64,000 nt of DNA from contig NZ_MAEH01000014.1 in the NCBI RefSeq assembly GCF_009933135.1, positions 248,001-312,000 on the forward strand, in the 5' to 3' direction. The translations under genes and the position numbers were made by a program. The first letter of the stretch is position 1; each line of letters starts with the position of its first letter. The notes under the pieces were generated by a model that did not search any database, was not told where the DNA came from, and worked only from the letters and a program-made list of their open reading frames with translations. Below are positions 8,490-22,068 of the stretch, in pieces. The DNA comes from Candidatus Enterococcus leclercqii (lineage in GTDB: Bacteria; Bacillota; Bacilli; Lactobacillales; Enterococcaceae).

Positions 8490-9332
8490 ATGAAAATCGT
8501 CAAGATTCTAAATAACAATGTGGTTTTGACGAAAGATGAAAAAGATAACGAAATCATCGTGTCAGGTCGCGGGCTGGCATTTCAAAAGAAGTGTGGGGAT
8601 CTCATTGAGGAAGAAAAAATCGATAAGCGTTATCGGTTGAGTGATTCCGGCGCCTCCCAGCGATTTCAAGAATTGCTGATGGATGTTCCCGTTACTTATC
8701 TGGAGTTGGCGACTGAAATCATCGATGATGCCAAAAAGCAGTTGTCGGCACCGGTAAATGATTCAGTATATATTTCAATCACTGACCATCTGTATACAGC
8801 AATTCAGCGAGTGAAAAAAGGCATTCGTTTGCGCAATCTTTTGCTGTGGGACATTAAACGTTTTTTCCCGGATGAATTTTCTATCGGGCAAAAAGCAGTG
8901 ACCATGATTAAAACGAAATATCGACTGGATCTGGGGGAAGACGAAGCGGGAAATATTGCACTGCATTTGGTCAACGCCCAAACTGAGACGGAGCATCAAG
9001 ACGTGTATGAGATGACCGAGCTGATGCAGGAGATTATCCAAATTGCCAGTTATTATTTCAAAACCCAGTTCGATGAAGAGTCGGTTTACTTCTATCGCTT
9101 TACGACACATTTGCGCTTTTTTGCTTCTCGTATCATGGGCGGCCGTCAATATCAGGACGAGACCGATGAAGAATTGCTGTTGATCATCCAACGGAAATAC
9201 CGTAATGCCTATCAATGTGTCTTAAAGATTCAACAGTTCATTACAGAAAAGTACCACTATGTGATGAGCAATGATGAAAAATTATATCTGACAATCCATC
9301 TGGCCAGATTGGTGCAGAAGGCGAATCAGTGA
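8490..9332 (+). CDS. licT: BglG/LicT-family transcription antiterminator, 280 aa
   Basis: This is an RNA-binding antiterminator with an N-terminal CAT domain (MKIVKILNNNVVL..., about residues 1-56) and two PRD domains. The phosphorylatable histidines are all present: H100, H159, H207 and H270, nearly the same numbering as Bacillus LicT, which supports the ATG at 8490 rather than the TTG at 8484. HPr and the cognate EIIB would phosphorylate them. GGGGG precedes the start. The gene lies behind a RAT/terminator that it probably controls itself, and in front of its cognate PTS permease. Expected inducers are aryl-beta-glucosides or beta-linked disaccharides such as cellobiose. Confidence 0.92.
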   Translation: MKIVKILNNNVVLTKDEKDNEIIVSGRGLAFQKKCGDLIEEEKIDKRYRLSDSGASQRFQELLMDVPVTYLELATEIIDDAKKQLSAPVNDSVYISITDHLYTAIQRVKKGIRLRNLLLWDIKRFFPDEFSIGQKAVTMIKTKYRLDLGEDEAGNIALHLVNAQTETEHQDVYEMTELMQEIIQIASYYFKTQFDEESVYFYRFTTHLRFFASRIMGGRQYQDETDEELLLIIQRKYRNAYQCVLKIQQFITEKYHYVMSNDEKLYLTIHLARLVQKANQ

Positions 9333-9414
9333 TAATACTTTTGAAAAAGGAGGGAAGAGGTTCACCCGCATTAAAAAGGTTGTCTGCATTTATTTATTTT
9401 CTACATACCAATAA

Positions 9415-11325
<1,911 letters not shown>

Positions 11326-11342
11326 ACCGTAAATAGCAAGGC

Positions 11343-11380
11343 AAAAATTAGAGGACCAGCTGTGCTGGCCTCTAATTTTT
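11343..11380. terminator. Strong bidirectional terminator
   Basis: AAAAATTAGAGG-A-CCAGC and GCTGG-C-CCTCTAATTTTT form a nearly perfect stem around TGT, with A-run and T-run on the two sides. It lies between the convergent bglP and rpiR-like genes. Confidence 0.9.
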
Positions 11381-11394
11381 CGCCGCTTTTTATT

Positions 11395-12312
11395 TCAGTT
11401 GGGTCGAAAGGAATCTTTGAACTGGACAGTTTTTTCCACAGACTCTTCCGTCATGATGGCAGAAGAAGTCTTGCGTTTGTCAATTCGTTCGCCCATTTCT
11501 ATGAGATGGTTGAGATTAATGGCGTAATTATCGGCAAAGACACAGCTGTACAAAAGATCCAACAAGTAGCAAACAGATTTGTTGATTGAAAAATTACCGA
11601 TTTTGGAATACAAACGTTCGCGAGTAGTTAGACGCAGCTGTGAATCTCCACTGCGGGCTAACGTGTTGTCTCCTATACTGGTAATCACGATTAGTGGAAT
11701 CTGCTGCTGTTTTAAGATTTGGGCAATTTGAACCAATCCCGTATTCTCGCCTGTATAGGAAATTAAGAGGCCACAACTGTTGGCAGGCATATTATAGGCT
11801 TCATAAGGGCCTTCTCCGGAAGCAGTATGGGTCACCATTTTTCCGATACGATTCATTTTTAGCGCAAAATCTTGCGAGATCAGTCGATTGGCGTTACTGC
11901 CGAATATCTTGATATGTTCGGCTTGCAGCAGTAATTGTTTGGCAGTATTCAATTGATCATGATCCACTAAGGAAAGGGTATCTTCAATGGTAGAAATTTC
12001 CAACGCAGCCATCTTTTTGGCGATAGTGGTAATGCCATCGCCAGCCGCAAAGGGAAGATTGGCATCAACTTGTTGAAAGTAACCATTCAAGTAATGATCT
12101 TCTCGTAAATAGGCTTCTTTTAACTCTAGCCAGCCGGAATAGCCGAGCTTTTTGGCGACACGAATCAAAGTAGACGGATGGACGTAGTTTTCATCAGCAA
12201 GTTGCTGCACAGTCATCGCGGAAAGACGTTGTGCTTCACTTAAGATAAAGTCTACTAGTTGCTGTTCCGCCGGAGAAAAAGCAGTCGTCATCATTTTTTC
12301 TCGAATCAACAT
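11395..12312 (-). CDS. RpiR/MurR-family regulator (HTH + SIS), 305 aa
   Basis: The N-terminal HTH_6 domain (about residues 1-75, with LADENYVHPSTLIRVAKKLGYSGW as recognition region) is followed by a SIS sugar-phosphate isomerase-like domain (about 120-260, IKIFGSNANRLISQDFALKMNRIG and LLISYTGENTGLV). Such proteins bind phosphosugars and control sugar-utilisation genes. GAGGTGA lies 7 bases before the ATG at 12312. The gene is divergent from the GH4 glucosidase gene, and TTTACA-type repeats lie between them, so it probably regulates that operon and itself. A beta-glucoside 6-phosphate is a reasonable but unproven effector. Confidence 0.88.
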   Translation of the reverse strand: MLIREKMMTTAFSPAEQQLVDFILSEAQRLSAMTVQQLADENYVHPSTLIRVAKKLGYSGWLELKEAYLREDHYLNGYFQQVDANLPFAAGDGITTIAKKMAALEISTIEDTLSLVDHDQLNTAKQLLLQAEHIKIFGSNANRLISQDFALKMNRIGKMVTHTASGEGPYEAYNMPANSCGLLISYTGENTGLVQIAQILKQQQIPLIVITSIGDNTLARSGDSQLRLTTRERLYSKIGNFSINKSVCYLLDLLYSCVFADNYAINLNHLIEMGERIDKRKTSSAIMTEESVEKTVQFKDSFRPN

Positions 12313-12324
12313 GAAATCACCTCG

Positions 12325-12508
12325 ATTGTATTTACAATAATTATAGATGAATTGAGAATGTAAAAATAGAAAAAATAAAGAAACAATCCAAAATTTAAGG
12401 GATATTCCTGCTTGATTTACGATTATTTACAAAATCCTTGGTGGTTCTCGGAAAAATTGTAAATCTTATTGCATTTTGCGTTTTAAATCTAGAGTGAGTA
12501 ATTTACAT
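12325..12508. promoter_or_regulatory. Cluster of ATTTACA/TGTAAAT repeats, candidate RpiR operators
   Basis: The divergent region holds a perfect ATTGTA-TT-TACAAT inverted repeat (12325-12338), two ATTTAC copies 10 bases apart (12415 and 12425), an inverted TTGTAAAT (12457-12464) and ATTTACAT (12501-12508), with ATGTAAAA at 12523. They are concentrated here, between the regulator and its presumed target. A weak promoter, TTGCGT (12476) and TAATTT (12499), overlaps the last site. Confidence 0.5.
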
Positions 12509-12530
12509 AGGAGATAATGAATATGTAAAA

Positions 12531-12559
12531 AGAAAGCGATTAAAGAAATAACAATCGCT
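12531..12559 (+). promoter_or_regulatory. cre-like site and stem-loop before GH4 gene
   Basis: AGAAAGCGATTAAA (12531-12544) matches 12 of 14 cre positions. It is also the left arm of a 7-bp hairpin, AGCGATT with AATCGCT (12535-12559). Position downstream of the presumed start suggests a roadblock-type cre. Confidence 0.4.
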
Positions 12560-12648
12560 GATTGGTGCGCTGATGTTTAATGCGTCAGCAACAAATGAAA
12601 ATAAAAAAGCAAAGGCTTGCACTGACAAGCGGAAAAGGAGAGAAACAG

Positions 12649-14037
12649 ATGGCTAAAGGAGTAAAAATTGCAACAATTGGTGGCGGCTCCAGCTATACGC
12701 CAGAATTAATGGAAGGGTTCATCAAGCGCTATGATGAATTGCCAATTCGTGAAATCTGGTTGGTGGATATCGAAGAAGGCCGAGAAAAACTGGAAATCGT
12801 CGGCAAAATGGCACAGCGAATGTGGGACGCTTCTCCATATGATGTGAAAATTCATCTGACATTGGATCGTAGAGAAGCGCTGAAAGATGCAGATTTTGTA
12901 ACGACTCAGTTTCGTGTCGGTCTTTTGGATGCTCGGGTGAAAGACGAACGGATTCCAGCCTATTATGGCATGCTTGGTCAAGAAACAAACGGCGCTGGCG
13001 GGATGTTCAAAGCGTTTCGGACAGTACCGGTTATTCTAGAAATTGTGGAAGACATGAAAGAGTTGTGTCCAAATGCTTGGTTGGTAAACTTTGCCAATCC
13101 AAGCGGGATGGTGACAGAAGCTGTGGTGCGTCATGGGAAATGGGACAAGGTCATTGGCCTGTGCAATGTGCCAGTCATGGCGACAATGTTAGAACCGGGA
13201 CTGATTGGCAAAGAAACTGATGAACTGATTTATAAATTTGCCGGCCTGAACCACTTCCACTGGCATAAAGTTGCCGATACCCATGGCAATGATGTCACGA
13301 TGGCATTGATTGATAAGATGTATCAAGAAGACAACGGTCTGCCAAAAAACATTTATGATATTCCTTTTGAACGGGAACTCTTGGAACAGATGAAAATGAT
13401 TCCTTGTGCTTACCATCGCTACTATTATCAAGAAGAAGAGATGCTGAATCATGCATTGGAAGAATATCAAACCATCGGTACGCGAGCACAACAGGTGAAA
13501 AAGACGGAACAGGAATTGTTTGAGCTGTACAAAAATCCGCAACTGGACCACAAACCCGAACAATTGGCACAACGAGGAGGCGCGTATTATTCCGATGCAG
13601 CCTGTGAAACGATTGCATCCATCTACGCAAACAAGCAGACGCAAATCGTGGTATCCACCAAAAACAACGGTGCGGTTCCTGATCTGCCGGCAGACTGTGT
13701 CGTTGAAGTGACAGCTTATGTTGGTGGACAAGGCGCCCGCAATGTCGCTTTCGGTGAGCTGCCGACAGCTGAACGAGGCTGGCTGCAAGTGATGAAAGCA
13801 ATGGAGCTTTTGACAATCGAAGCTGCGGTGACTGGTGATTATGGTACAGCACTTCAAGCCTTCACCTTGAATCCATTGGTCACTTCTGGTGAAACCGGGA
13901 AGCGGATCATGGACGAATTGTTTATCGCCCACAAGAAATACTTGCCAAACTTCAAGGAGACAATCGAACGTTTGGAAAAAGAAGGCGTAATGGTTCAAGA
14001 CGAAGTGGCTCGCAACTTGGATGCGGTGAAGGTGTAA
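12649..14037 (+). CDS. 6-phospho-beta-glucosidase, GH4 family, 462 aa
   Basis: A glycoside hydrolase family 4 enzyme of the LicH/CelF type, which hydrolyses 6-phospho-beta-glucosides by NAD-dependent redox chemistry with a divalent metal. Visible are the N-terminal NAD loop IATIGGGSSYTPEL, NFANPSGMV, the metal ligand C172 in GLCNVP and H202 in GLNHFHW. AAAAGGAG precedes the ATG at 12649; an upstream in-frame ATG at 12580 would add 23 residues ahead of the NAD loop and is rejected. It is the first gene of an operon with a HAD phosphatase and a GH1 enzyme, and it is divergent from an RpiR-type regulator. Specificity among cellobiose, gentiobiose or aryl glucosides is open. Confidence 0.92.
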   Translation: MAKGVKIATIGGGSSYTPELMEGFIKRYDELPIREIWLVDIEEGREKLEIVGKMAQRMWDASPYDVKIHLTLDRREALKDADFVTTQFRVGLLDARVKDERIPAYYGMLGQETNGAGGMFKAFRTVPVILEIVEDMKELCPNAWLVNFANPSGMVTEAVVRHGKWDKVIGLCNVPVMATMLEPGLIGKETDELIYKFAGLNHFHWHKVADTHGNDVTMALIDKMYQEDNGLPKNIYDIPFERELLEQMKMIPCAYHRYYYQEEEMLNHALEEYQTIGTRAQQVKKTEQELFELYKNPQLDHKPEQLAQRGGAYYSDAACETIASIYANKQTQIVVSTKNNGAVPDLPADCVVEVTAYVGGQGARNVAFGELPTAERGWLQVMKAMELLTIEAAVTGDYGTALQAFTLNPLVTSGETGKRIMDELFIAHKKYLPNFKETIERLEKEGVMVQDEVARNLDAVKV

Positions 14038-14041
14038 ATAT

Positions 14042-14872
14042 ATGGCTCAAAAAATCATCTTTTTAGACGTTGACGGCACACTCGTAAACTATGAGAATCA
14101 CCTGCCCGATTCGGCAGTTCAGGCCATTCACAAGGCGCAGCTAAAAGGAAATTTAGTTTTTACTGTGACTGGTCGGAGCAAAGCCGAGATGTACCCAGAA
14201 ATTCTCGATATTGGTTTTGATGGTTATATCGGAGGCAACGGGAGTTATATCGAAGCCGGTGAGAAGGTGATCAAAGAGGTCACTCTGTCTTCAGCGGATA
14301 CCCATAGAATCGTTGACTGGCTGCAAAATCGAGGACTGGAATTTTATCTGGAAGCCAACAGTGGATTGTATGCCAGCCGCGCTTTTGATGAGCGGGGACA
14401 GGCGACGATCCAAGAGTATTCAGACCGCAAAGGCAAAGGACGGGAAGTGACTGTTCGCCAAGTTTTTCCTGAAATGATTTTTGACGCTGATTTGTATCGA
14501 GACGACATCAATAAAATCAGTTTCATTCTGGACAGCTACCAGGACTTTTTAGATGCACAAGCTGAATTTCCCGGTTACAAACTGGGAACTTGGGGTGGCG
14601 CAGGAGAAAAGGCACTGTTTGGTGATATCGCCTTGGGAAATATCAACAAGGCAGTCGCCGTGGATGAACTGCTGACTTATCTGGATATTCCTGTGGCTGA
14701 TAGTTTTGCCTTTGGTGATGCCAAGGTGGACATTCCCATGTTGGAGCATTGTGGGACTGGGATTGCCATGGGAAATGGCGGGCCGGAGATCAAGAAAATG
14801 GCGGACTATATTACTGCGTCAGTAGATGATGACGGTCTAAAAAAAGCATTTGAACATTTTGCATTACTATAG
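14042..14872 (+). CDS. HAD superfamily Cof-type sugar phosphatase, 276 aa
   Basis: Motif I is DVDGT (residues 9-13, nucleophile D9), with the TGR motif II and FGDAKVDIPML motif IV, typical of Cof/YidA-like HAD-IIB phosphatases with a large cap domain between. These enzymes dephosphorylate sugar phosphates or related metabolites in the cytoplasm. It starts 4 bases after the GH4 stop, with AAGGTG just ahead of that stop acting as ribosome site. It lies between two 6-phospho-beta-glucosidase genes, so it may remove accumulating phosphosugars during beta-glucoside use. That role is inferred from context. Confidence 0.86.
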   Translation: MAQKIIFLDVDGTLVNYENHLPDSAVQAIHKAQLKGNLVFTVTGRSKAEMYPEILDIGFDGYIGGNGSYIEAGEKVIKEVTLSSADTHRIVDWLQNRGLEFYLEANSGLYASRAFDERGQATIQEYSDRKGKGREVTVRQVFPEMIFDADLYRDDINKISFILDSYQDFLDAQAEFPGYKLGTWGGAGEKALFGDIALGNINKAVAVDELLTYLDIPVADSFAFGDAKVDIPMLEHCGTGIAMGNGGPEIKKMADYITASVDDDGLKKAFEHFALL

Positions 14873-14924
14873 TTTAAAACGGGGGAACCCGAAATCATAA
14901 AGAATCAGGAAAGAGGTAACGTAA

Positions 14925-16358
<1,434 letters not shown>

Positions 16359-16384
16359 ACGGTTAAAAGTTTTTTAAAAGGTGG

Positions 16385-16413
16385 AAGGCAGCAGTGATTT
16401 CTGCTGCCTTTTT
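16385..16413 (+). terminator. Terminator between GH1 copies
   Basis: AAGGCAGCAG pairs with CTGCTGCCTT (10 bp), loop TGATTT, then TTT. It separates the first GH1 gene from the second. Confidence 0.85.
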
Positions 16414-16449
16414 GATCCAAAGCCAATCGAGACTATTTAGTAAAAATAG

Positions 16450-17946
<1,497 letters not shown>

Positions 17947-18011
17947 CAACTGGCAATTGGAAAAGTACTATTATAAGAAGTGTGTCATCAATCATTTCTA
18001 AGTGATAAATG

Positions 18012-18059
18012 AAAAGCCAAGCCACGGGCACCGTTTTTTATGGCAGTAACTTGGCTTTT
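18012..18059 (+). terminator. Long hairpin terminator after second GH1 gene
   Basis: AAAAGCCAAG (18012-18021) pairs with CTTGGCTTTT (18050-18059) over a 28-base loop. It ends with the T-rich arm. Confidence 0.65.
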
Positions 18060-18153
18060 GAGATTCACGTTTGGTAATGTTCGCTTCGAAGGCAGTTGCC
18101 TAGACGCTGGTCACAGCTCGATACAAATAGATAATAAGAAATAATTCTTCATG

Positions 18154-18190
18154 ACGCTGCTTTCAATTATTGAGCAGCGTTTTTTTGTTT
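18154..18190 (+). terminator. Second terminator in the 17947-18464 gap
   Basis: ACGCTGCT (18154-18161) pairs with AGCAGCGT (18173-18180), followed by TTTTTTTGTTTTTTTT. The remainder of this 518-base gap has a possible -10, TATAAT at 18314-18319, without a clear -35, and a weak cre-like TGAAACCGTAGAGA near 18252; nothing else is seen. Confidence 0.82.
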
Positions 18191-18464
18191 TTTTTAGAGC
18201 AGCGGGCAAATGGACAAATGAAGATTGACCAATCTTTGTGAAGAATTCGGTTGAAACCGTAGAGAAACCCTATTCTTTAAGACACGCTCCATCATGCTGC
18301 TTCACAAAAAAGTTATAATTCCTTATAAAAAAGTTCTTTAATTTGTTCAAGAAGACCTTTAGTTTGTTTCTTCTTTCCGACTGTTGGAAGCGGTAAACTG
18401 TCTATGGATCGAGTGAGAGGGTTTTCATCCAAATCAACTCGACAATCAGAAAGGAGCTGAAATA

Positions 18465-19409
18465 ATGAAAAAGAAGAAAAAAGGCGGTTTTCTGGAGAAT
18501 GTCTGGCGCTATAAGGCACTGATCCTGATGGCACTGCCCGGCTTTATCTGGTTTATCTTCTTCTTCTACATCCCCGTACTGGCAAACGTGGTGGCCTTTA
18601 AAGATTTCCACTATTCGCCAAATGGGTTTATCGATGCCTTGATGACGAGTAAGTGGGTAGGATTTGATAATTTCAAATTCTTATTCTCTTCAAGTGATGC
18701 TTGGTTGATCACCCGTAACACACTGTTATACAACGTAGTATTTTTAGCATTCAACTTATTCTTTGCCATTGCCTTTGCAATTGTTATGAGTGAATTGCGG
18801 AACAAACGACTGGTGAAGGTGTACCACACCATGTCACTTCTGCCTTACTTCTTATCTTGGGTTGTAATCAGTGCCTTTGTGTATGCTTTCTTGAGTCCGG
18901 ATAAAGGGATTGTCAATCAATGGTTGACTTCTGGTGGACATGAGCAAATCAACTGGTATGCTGATCCAAAATATTGGCCGTTTATTTTCGTCTTCCTGAA
19001 TGTTTGGAAGGGCTTAGGCTACAACAGTATTATCTACTATGCTTCAGTAATGGGGATTGACCCGACATACTACGAAGCAGCTATGGTGGATGGTGCCAGC
19101 AAGTGGCAACAGATCAAAAACGTTACAATTCCACAGATTTTGCCAATGATGACAGTGCTTTTGATTTTGAACATTGGTGGGATCTTCCGTGCTGACTTTG
19201 GTATGTTCTATATCCTGCCACGAAATTCAGGGGCACTTTACCAAGTTACTTCTGTATTGGATACTTACATTTATAACGGCTTGACTGCAACCGGTGATAT
19301 TGGGATGACAGCAGCTGCCGGTTTGTATCAATCAGCAGTCGGTGCGGCACTCTTGTTGCTCTCTAATTTAGTTGTTCGTAAGATTGAACCGGATTCAGCA
19401 ATTTTCTAA
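18465..19409 (+). CDS. Carbohydrate ABC permease, LplB/YteP-like, 314 aa
   Basis: A MalF-type sugar permease: six membrane helices and the EAA loop EAAMVDGASKWQQIKNVTIPQI, which contacts the ATPase. The closest recognisable group is the LplB/YtcP/YteP family that imports polysaccharide-derived oligosaccharides or alpha-galacturonides in Bacillales and Lactobacillales. AAAGGAG precedes the ATG. It is the first gene of an operon with a second permease, a lipoprotein binding protein, a DUF624 protein and a YesM/YesN-like two-component system. No ATPase gene is present, so a shared MsmX-type ATPase is inferred. The sugar is unknown. Confidence 0.9.
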   Translation: MKKKKKGGFLENVWRYKALILMALPGFIWFIFFFYIPVLANVVAFKDFHYSPNGFIDALMTSKWVGFDNFKFLFSSSDAWLITRNTLLYNVVFLAFNLFFAIAFAIVMSELRNKRLVKVYHTMSLLPYFLSWVVISAFVYAFLSPDKGIVNQWLTSGGHEQINWYADPKYWPFIFVFLNVWKGLGYNSIIYYASVMGIDPTYYEAAMVDGASKWQQIKNVTIPQILPMMTVLLILNIGGIFRADFGMFYILPRNSGALYQVTSVLDTYIYNGLTATGDIGMTAAAGLYQSAVGAALLLLSNLVVRKIEPDSAIF

Positions 19410-19422
19410 GGAGGAATTGAAC

Positions 19423-20346
19423 TTGAAAAAGAAAAAAGTTTACAATGTCCAAGTTCGCTCCTTTAGTCCGGGAGTGAATCTGTTCTTCAATATCGTGATT
19501 GCAATTTTTGCACTTTCTTGTGTGTTGCCATTCTTCTTTGTCGTAATGATTTCACTGACAAACGAGCAATCCTTGGCAGCAAATGGCTATGCGTTTTGGC
19601 CAGAGAAATTCTCATTAGCCGCTTATAAGTACATCTTTGCTGGCGGCATGAGCAAAAAAATCTTCCAATCATTTGGAGTGACTGTCTTCATCACAGTTGT
19701 TGGTACTTTCGTTAATGCATCGATGACTTCTCTTTATGCTTATGCGATTTCACGTTCCAACTTTCCTTTCCGCAGATTCTTTACCGTTTTCGCATTGATT
19801 ACAATGCTGTTCACCCCAGGGATGGTTGCCAATTATTTGGTAGTTACCAACCTGTTGAACATGCAGGACACGATTTTGGCTTTGATTTTGCCGCTCGCCT
19901 TGGGGCCTTTCAATATTTTGGTGATGCGAACCTTCTTTAAAAAGACGATTCCAGATAGTATCATCGAGTCAGCCCGCATTGATGGTGCTTCTGAAATGAA
20001 GATTTTTATGAGTATCGTTTTGCCGCTAGCAGTGCCAGGTATCGCAACAATCAGTTTGTTTGCTGCTCTGGGTTACTGGAATGACTGGTTTAATGCGTTG
20101 CTGTATATTCAAAAAGATGAACTGGTTCCACTGCAATATTTGTTGATGAGAATCATGAACAACTTGGATTACTTGGCAAAAAATGCCGGAGCGAGTGCTC
20201 AAATCCAAGGCGGCTTAGCAGCCCTTCCGAGTGAATCTGCTCGAATGGCAATTACTGTCGTAGCTACTTTACCGATTGCATTGACTTATCCATTCTTCCA
20301 AAAGTATTTCGTTGGTGGATTGACAATCGGTGGGGTCAAAGAGTAA
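19423..20346 (+). CDS. Carbohydrate ABC permease, YtcP-like, 307 aa
   Basis: The MalG-type partner permease with six membrane segments and the EAA-like loop ESARIDGASEMKIFMSIVLPLAVPG. The chosen start is TTG at 19423 because AAGGAGGAA (19408-19416) is 6-7 bases upstream; the frame also has a TTG at 19417 and an ATG far upstream inside the first permease gene. The 13-base gap to the first permease indicates co-transcription. The protein would pair with the preceding permease and take substrate from the lipoprotein encoded downstream. Confidence 0.9.
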   Translation: MKKKKVYNVQVRSFSPGVNLFFNIVIAIFALSCVLPFFFVVMISLTNEQSLAANGYAFWPEKFSLAAYKYIFAGGMSKKIFQSFGVTVFITVVGTFVNASMTSLYAYAISRSNFPFRRFFTVFALITMLFTPGMVANYLVVTNLLNMQDTILALILPLALGPFNILVMRTFFKKTIPDSIIESARIDGASEMKIFMSIVLPLAVPGIATISLFAALGYWNDWFNALLYIQKDELVPLQYLLMRIMNNLDYLAKNAGASAQIQGGLAALPSESARMAITVVATLPIALTYPFFQKYFVGGLTIGGVKE

Positions 20347-20491
20347 TTTCAGCTTTATTTAACAAAACAGCTGAAGGGATGTGTTAGGACAAAGTTTTTT
20401 ACCTGATGTAGAGTCATTTCTTTACTTCAATGGTGGTAACTGAGTTCTTTCACAGCACCCTTTTAAGCAAAATAAATTAGGAGGAATTTCA

Positions 20492-21970
20492 ATGAAAACG
20501 TGGAAAAAAGCACTAGGGTTTGCAGCAGTCGGCGCCATGACTTTGGGCTTAGCAGCTTGTGGCAATTCAAGCAATGATGCTAAGGATTCCGATAACGGCG
20601 GATCCGATAACGGCACTGTGACACTGAAAATGTATCAAGTTGGTGATAAACCAGAAAACTATGACAAATTGATGGAAATCGCTAACAAAAGAATTAAAGA
20701 AAAAATCAATGCAACTGTCGATATCCAATACGTAGGTTGGGGCGATTGGGATAAGAAAATGGCAGCAGTTATTGCCTCTGGTGAAGCTTACGACGTATCC
20801 TTTGCATTCCAATATGTTCCAAACGCACAAAAAGGTGCTTTTGCTGATTTGAGCGAACTGTCACAGAAATATGCAAAAGAATATATGGAACAACTTCCTG
20901 ATATGTATATCAAAGGGAATGAAATCAACGGTAAATTGTATGCGATACCAGTATATGGAAATGCTTGGGCACAACAAATGTTGACTTTCAACCAAGAATA
21001 CTTGGATAAATATGACATCGACATTTCAAAAGTCGACGGTTCATATGAATCTGCAACTGAAGTCTTGAAACAGTTCCACGAAAAAGAACCAAACATTGCA
21101 GCTTTCGCAATTGGTCAAAGCTTCAAAGCTTCTTACAACTACGACTACCCATTGGGTAAAGATTATCCGTTTGCAGTAAAACTGGATGATGAAAAAAATC
21201 CTAAGATCATCAATCGTTATGAAGATCCAGAATTCATGAAGGTCTTGAAGACTATGCATGAATGGTACAATGCCGGCCTGATTCCAACCGATGCGGCAAC
21301 AAACACTACTGGTTATCCGTTGGAAGGAAACACTTGGTTCATGCGTGAAGAAACGCAAGGACCTGTTGACTACGGTGATACTATCTTGACAAATGCTGCT
21401 GGCCAACCGTTGGTATCTAAACCATTGACTGAACAACTGAAATCTACTGGTCAAGCACAAATGGCAAACTTTGTTGTCGGTAATGCTTCTAAACACAAAG
21501 AAAAAGCTGTTGAATTTTTGAACCTGTTGAATACTGACGCTGACCTCTTGAATGGTTTGGTGTATGGTGTTGAAGGGGAACAATGGGAAAAAGTGGGCGA
21601 CGACAAACTGAAATTGTTGGACGGCTACAAACCAAATACCCACATGGCTGCTTGGAATACTGGGAACAACATGATCTTGTACACCCAAGAATCCATCACT
21701 GACGAACAAATCAAAGAACGTGACGAAAGTATCGAAAATGCTAAAACTTCTCCAATCCTTGGTTTCCAATTTGTAACAGACAACGTGAAAACACAGATGA
21801 CAAACGTAATCAACGTGATGAACCGTTATGCTGCCAGCTTGAATACTGGTACAGTCGATCCTGAAAAGAATGTTCCGGAATTGAACAAGGAACTGGAAAA
21901 AGCTGGGATTAAAGATGTTATGGATGAAATGCAAAAGCAATTGGATGAATTTGTAAAATCCAGCAACTAA
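20492..21970 (+). CDS. Extracellular sugar-binding lipoprotein (LplA/YtcQ-like), 492 aa
   Basis: The N-terminus is a lipoprotein signal peptide with lipobox LAAC and lipidated C23, followed by a Ser/Asp/Gly-rich linker (NSSNDAKDSDNGGSDNG). The mature part begins VTLKMYQVGDKPENYDKLMEIANKRI, typical of the large family-1 binding proteins that accompany LplB/YtcP permeases; the C-terminal third resembles DUF3502. It captures an oligosaccharide outside the membrane and hands it to the two permeases upstream. AGGAGG precedes the ATG. Codon choice is more biased than in neighbours (many AAC, GAA, CCA), as expected for a highly expressed binding protein. Ligand not known. Confidence 0.9.
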   Translation: MKTWKKALGFAAVGAMTLGLAACGNSSNDAKDSDNGGSDNGTVTLKMYQVGDKPENYDKLMEIANKRIKEKINATVDIQYVGWGDWDKKMAAVIASGEAYDVSFAFQYVPNAQKGAFADLSELSQKYAKEYMEQLPDMYIKGNEINGKLYAIPVYGNAWAQQMLTFNQEYLDKYDIDISKVDGSYESATEVLKQFHEKEPNIAAFAIGQSFKASYNYDYPLGKDYPFAVKLDDEKNPKIINRYEDPEFMKVLKTMHEWYNAGLIPTDAATNTTGYPLEGNTWFMREETQGPVDYGDTILTNAAGQPLVSKPLTEQLKSTGQAQMANFVVGNASKHKEKAVEFLNLLNTDADLLNGLVYGVEGEQWEKVGDDKLKLLDGYKPNTHMAAWNTGNNMILYTQESITDEQIKERDESIENAKTSPILGFQFVTDNVKTQMTNVINVMNRYAASLNTGTVDPEKNVPELNKELEKAGIKDVMDEMQKQLDEFVKSSN

Positions 21971-21984
21971 TTTCTAACCTAAGG

Positions 21985-22013
21985 AGAAGCCGGCCTTTGA
22001 CAGGTCGGCTTCT
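21985..22013 (+). other. Intra-operon stem-loop after binding-protein gene
   Basis: AGAAGCCGGCC pairs with GGTCGGCTTCT (11 pairs including one G-T) over a 7-base loop. There is no T run, so it is more likely an mRNA-stabilising or partial-attenuation hairpin that keeps binding-protein mRNA more abundant than the downstream regulators. Confidence 0.55.
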
Positions 22014-22068
22014 CTGCGGTATACATAGTAAAAGAAGGTGTCTTTTTAAAAGACAGAAGGAGAGTATT

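Noticed and set aside
13189-13998. 269-codon minus-strand frame inside the GH4 gene
   Set aside because: Antisense shadow of a well-supported GH4 enzyme; Cys/His/Phe-rich composition is typical of reverse-strand frames.
21041-21940. 299-codon minus-strand frame inside the binding-protein gene
   Set aside because: Shadow of the lipoprotein gene; low-complexity Phe/Val/His composition and no ribosome site.
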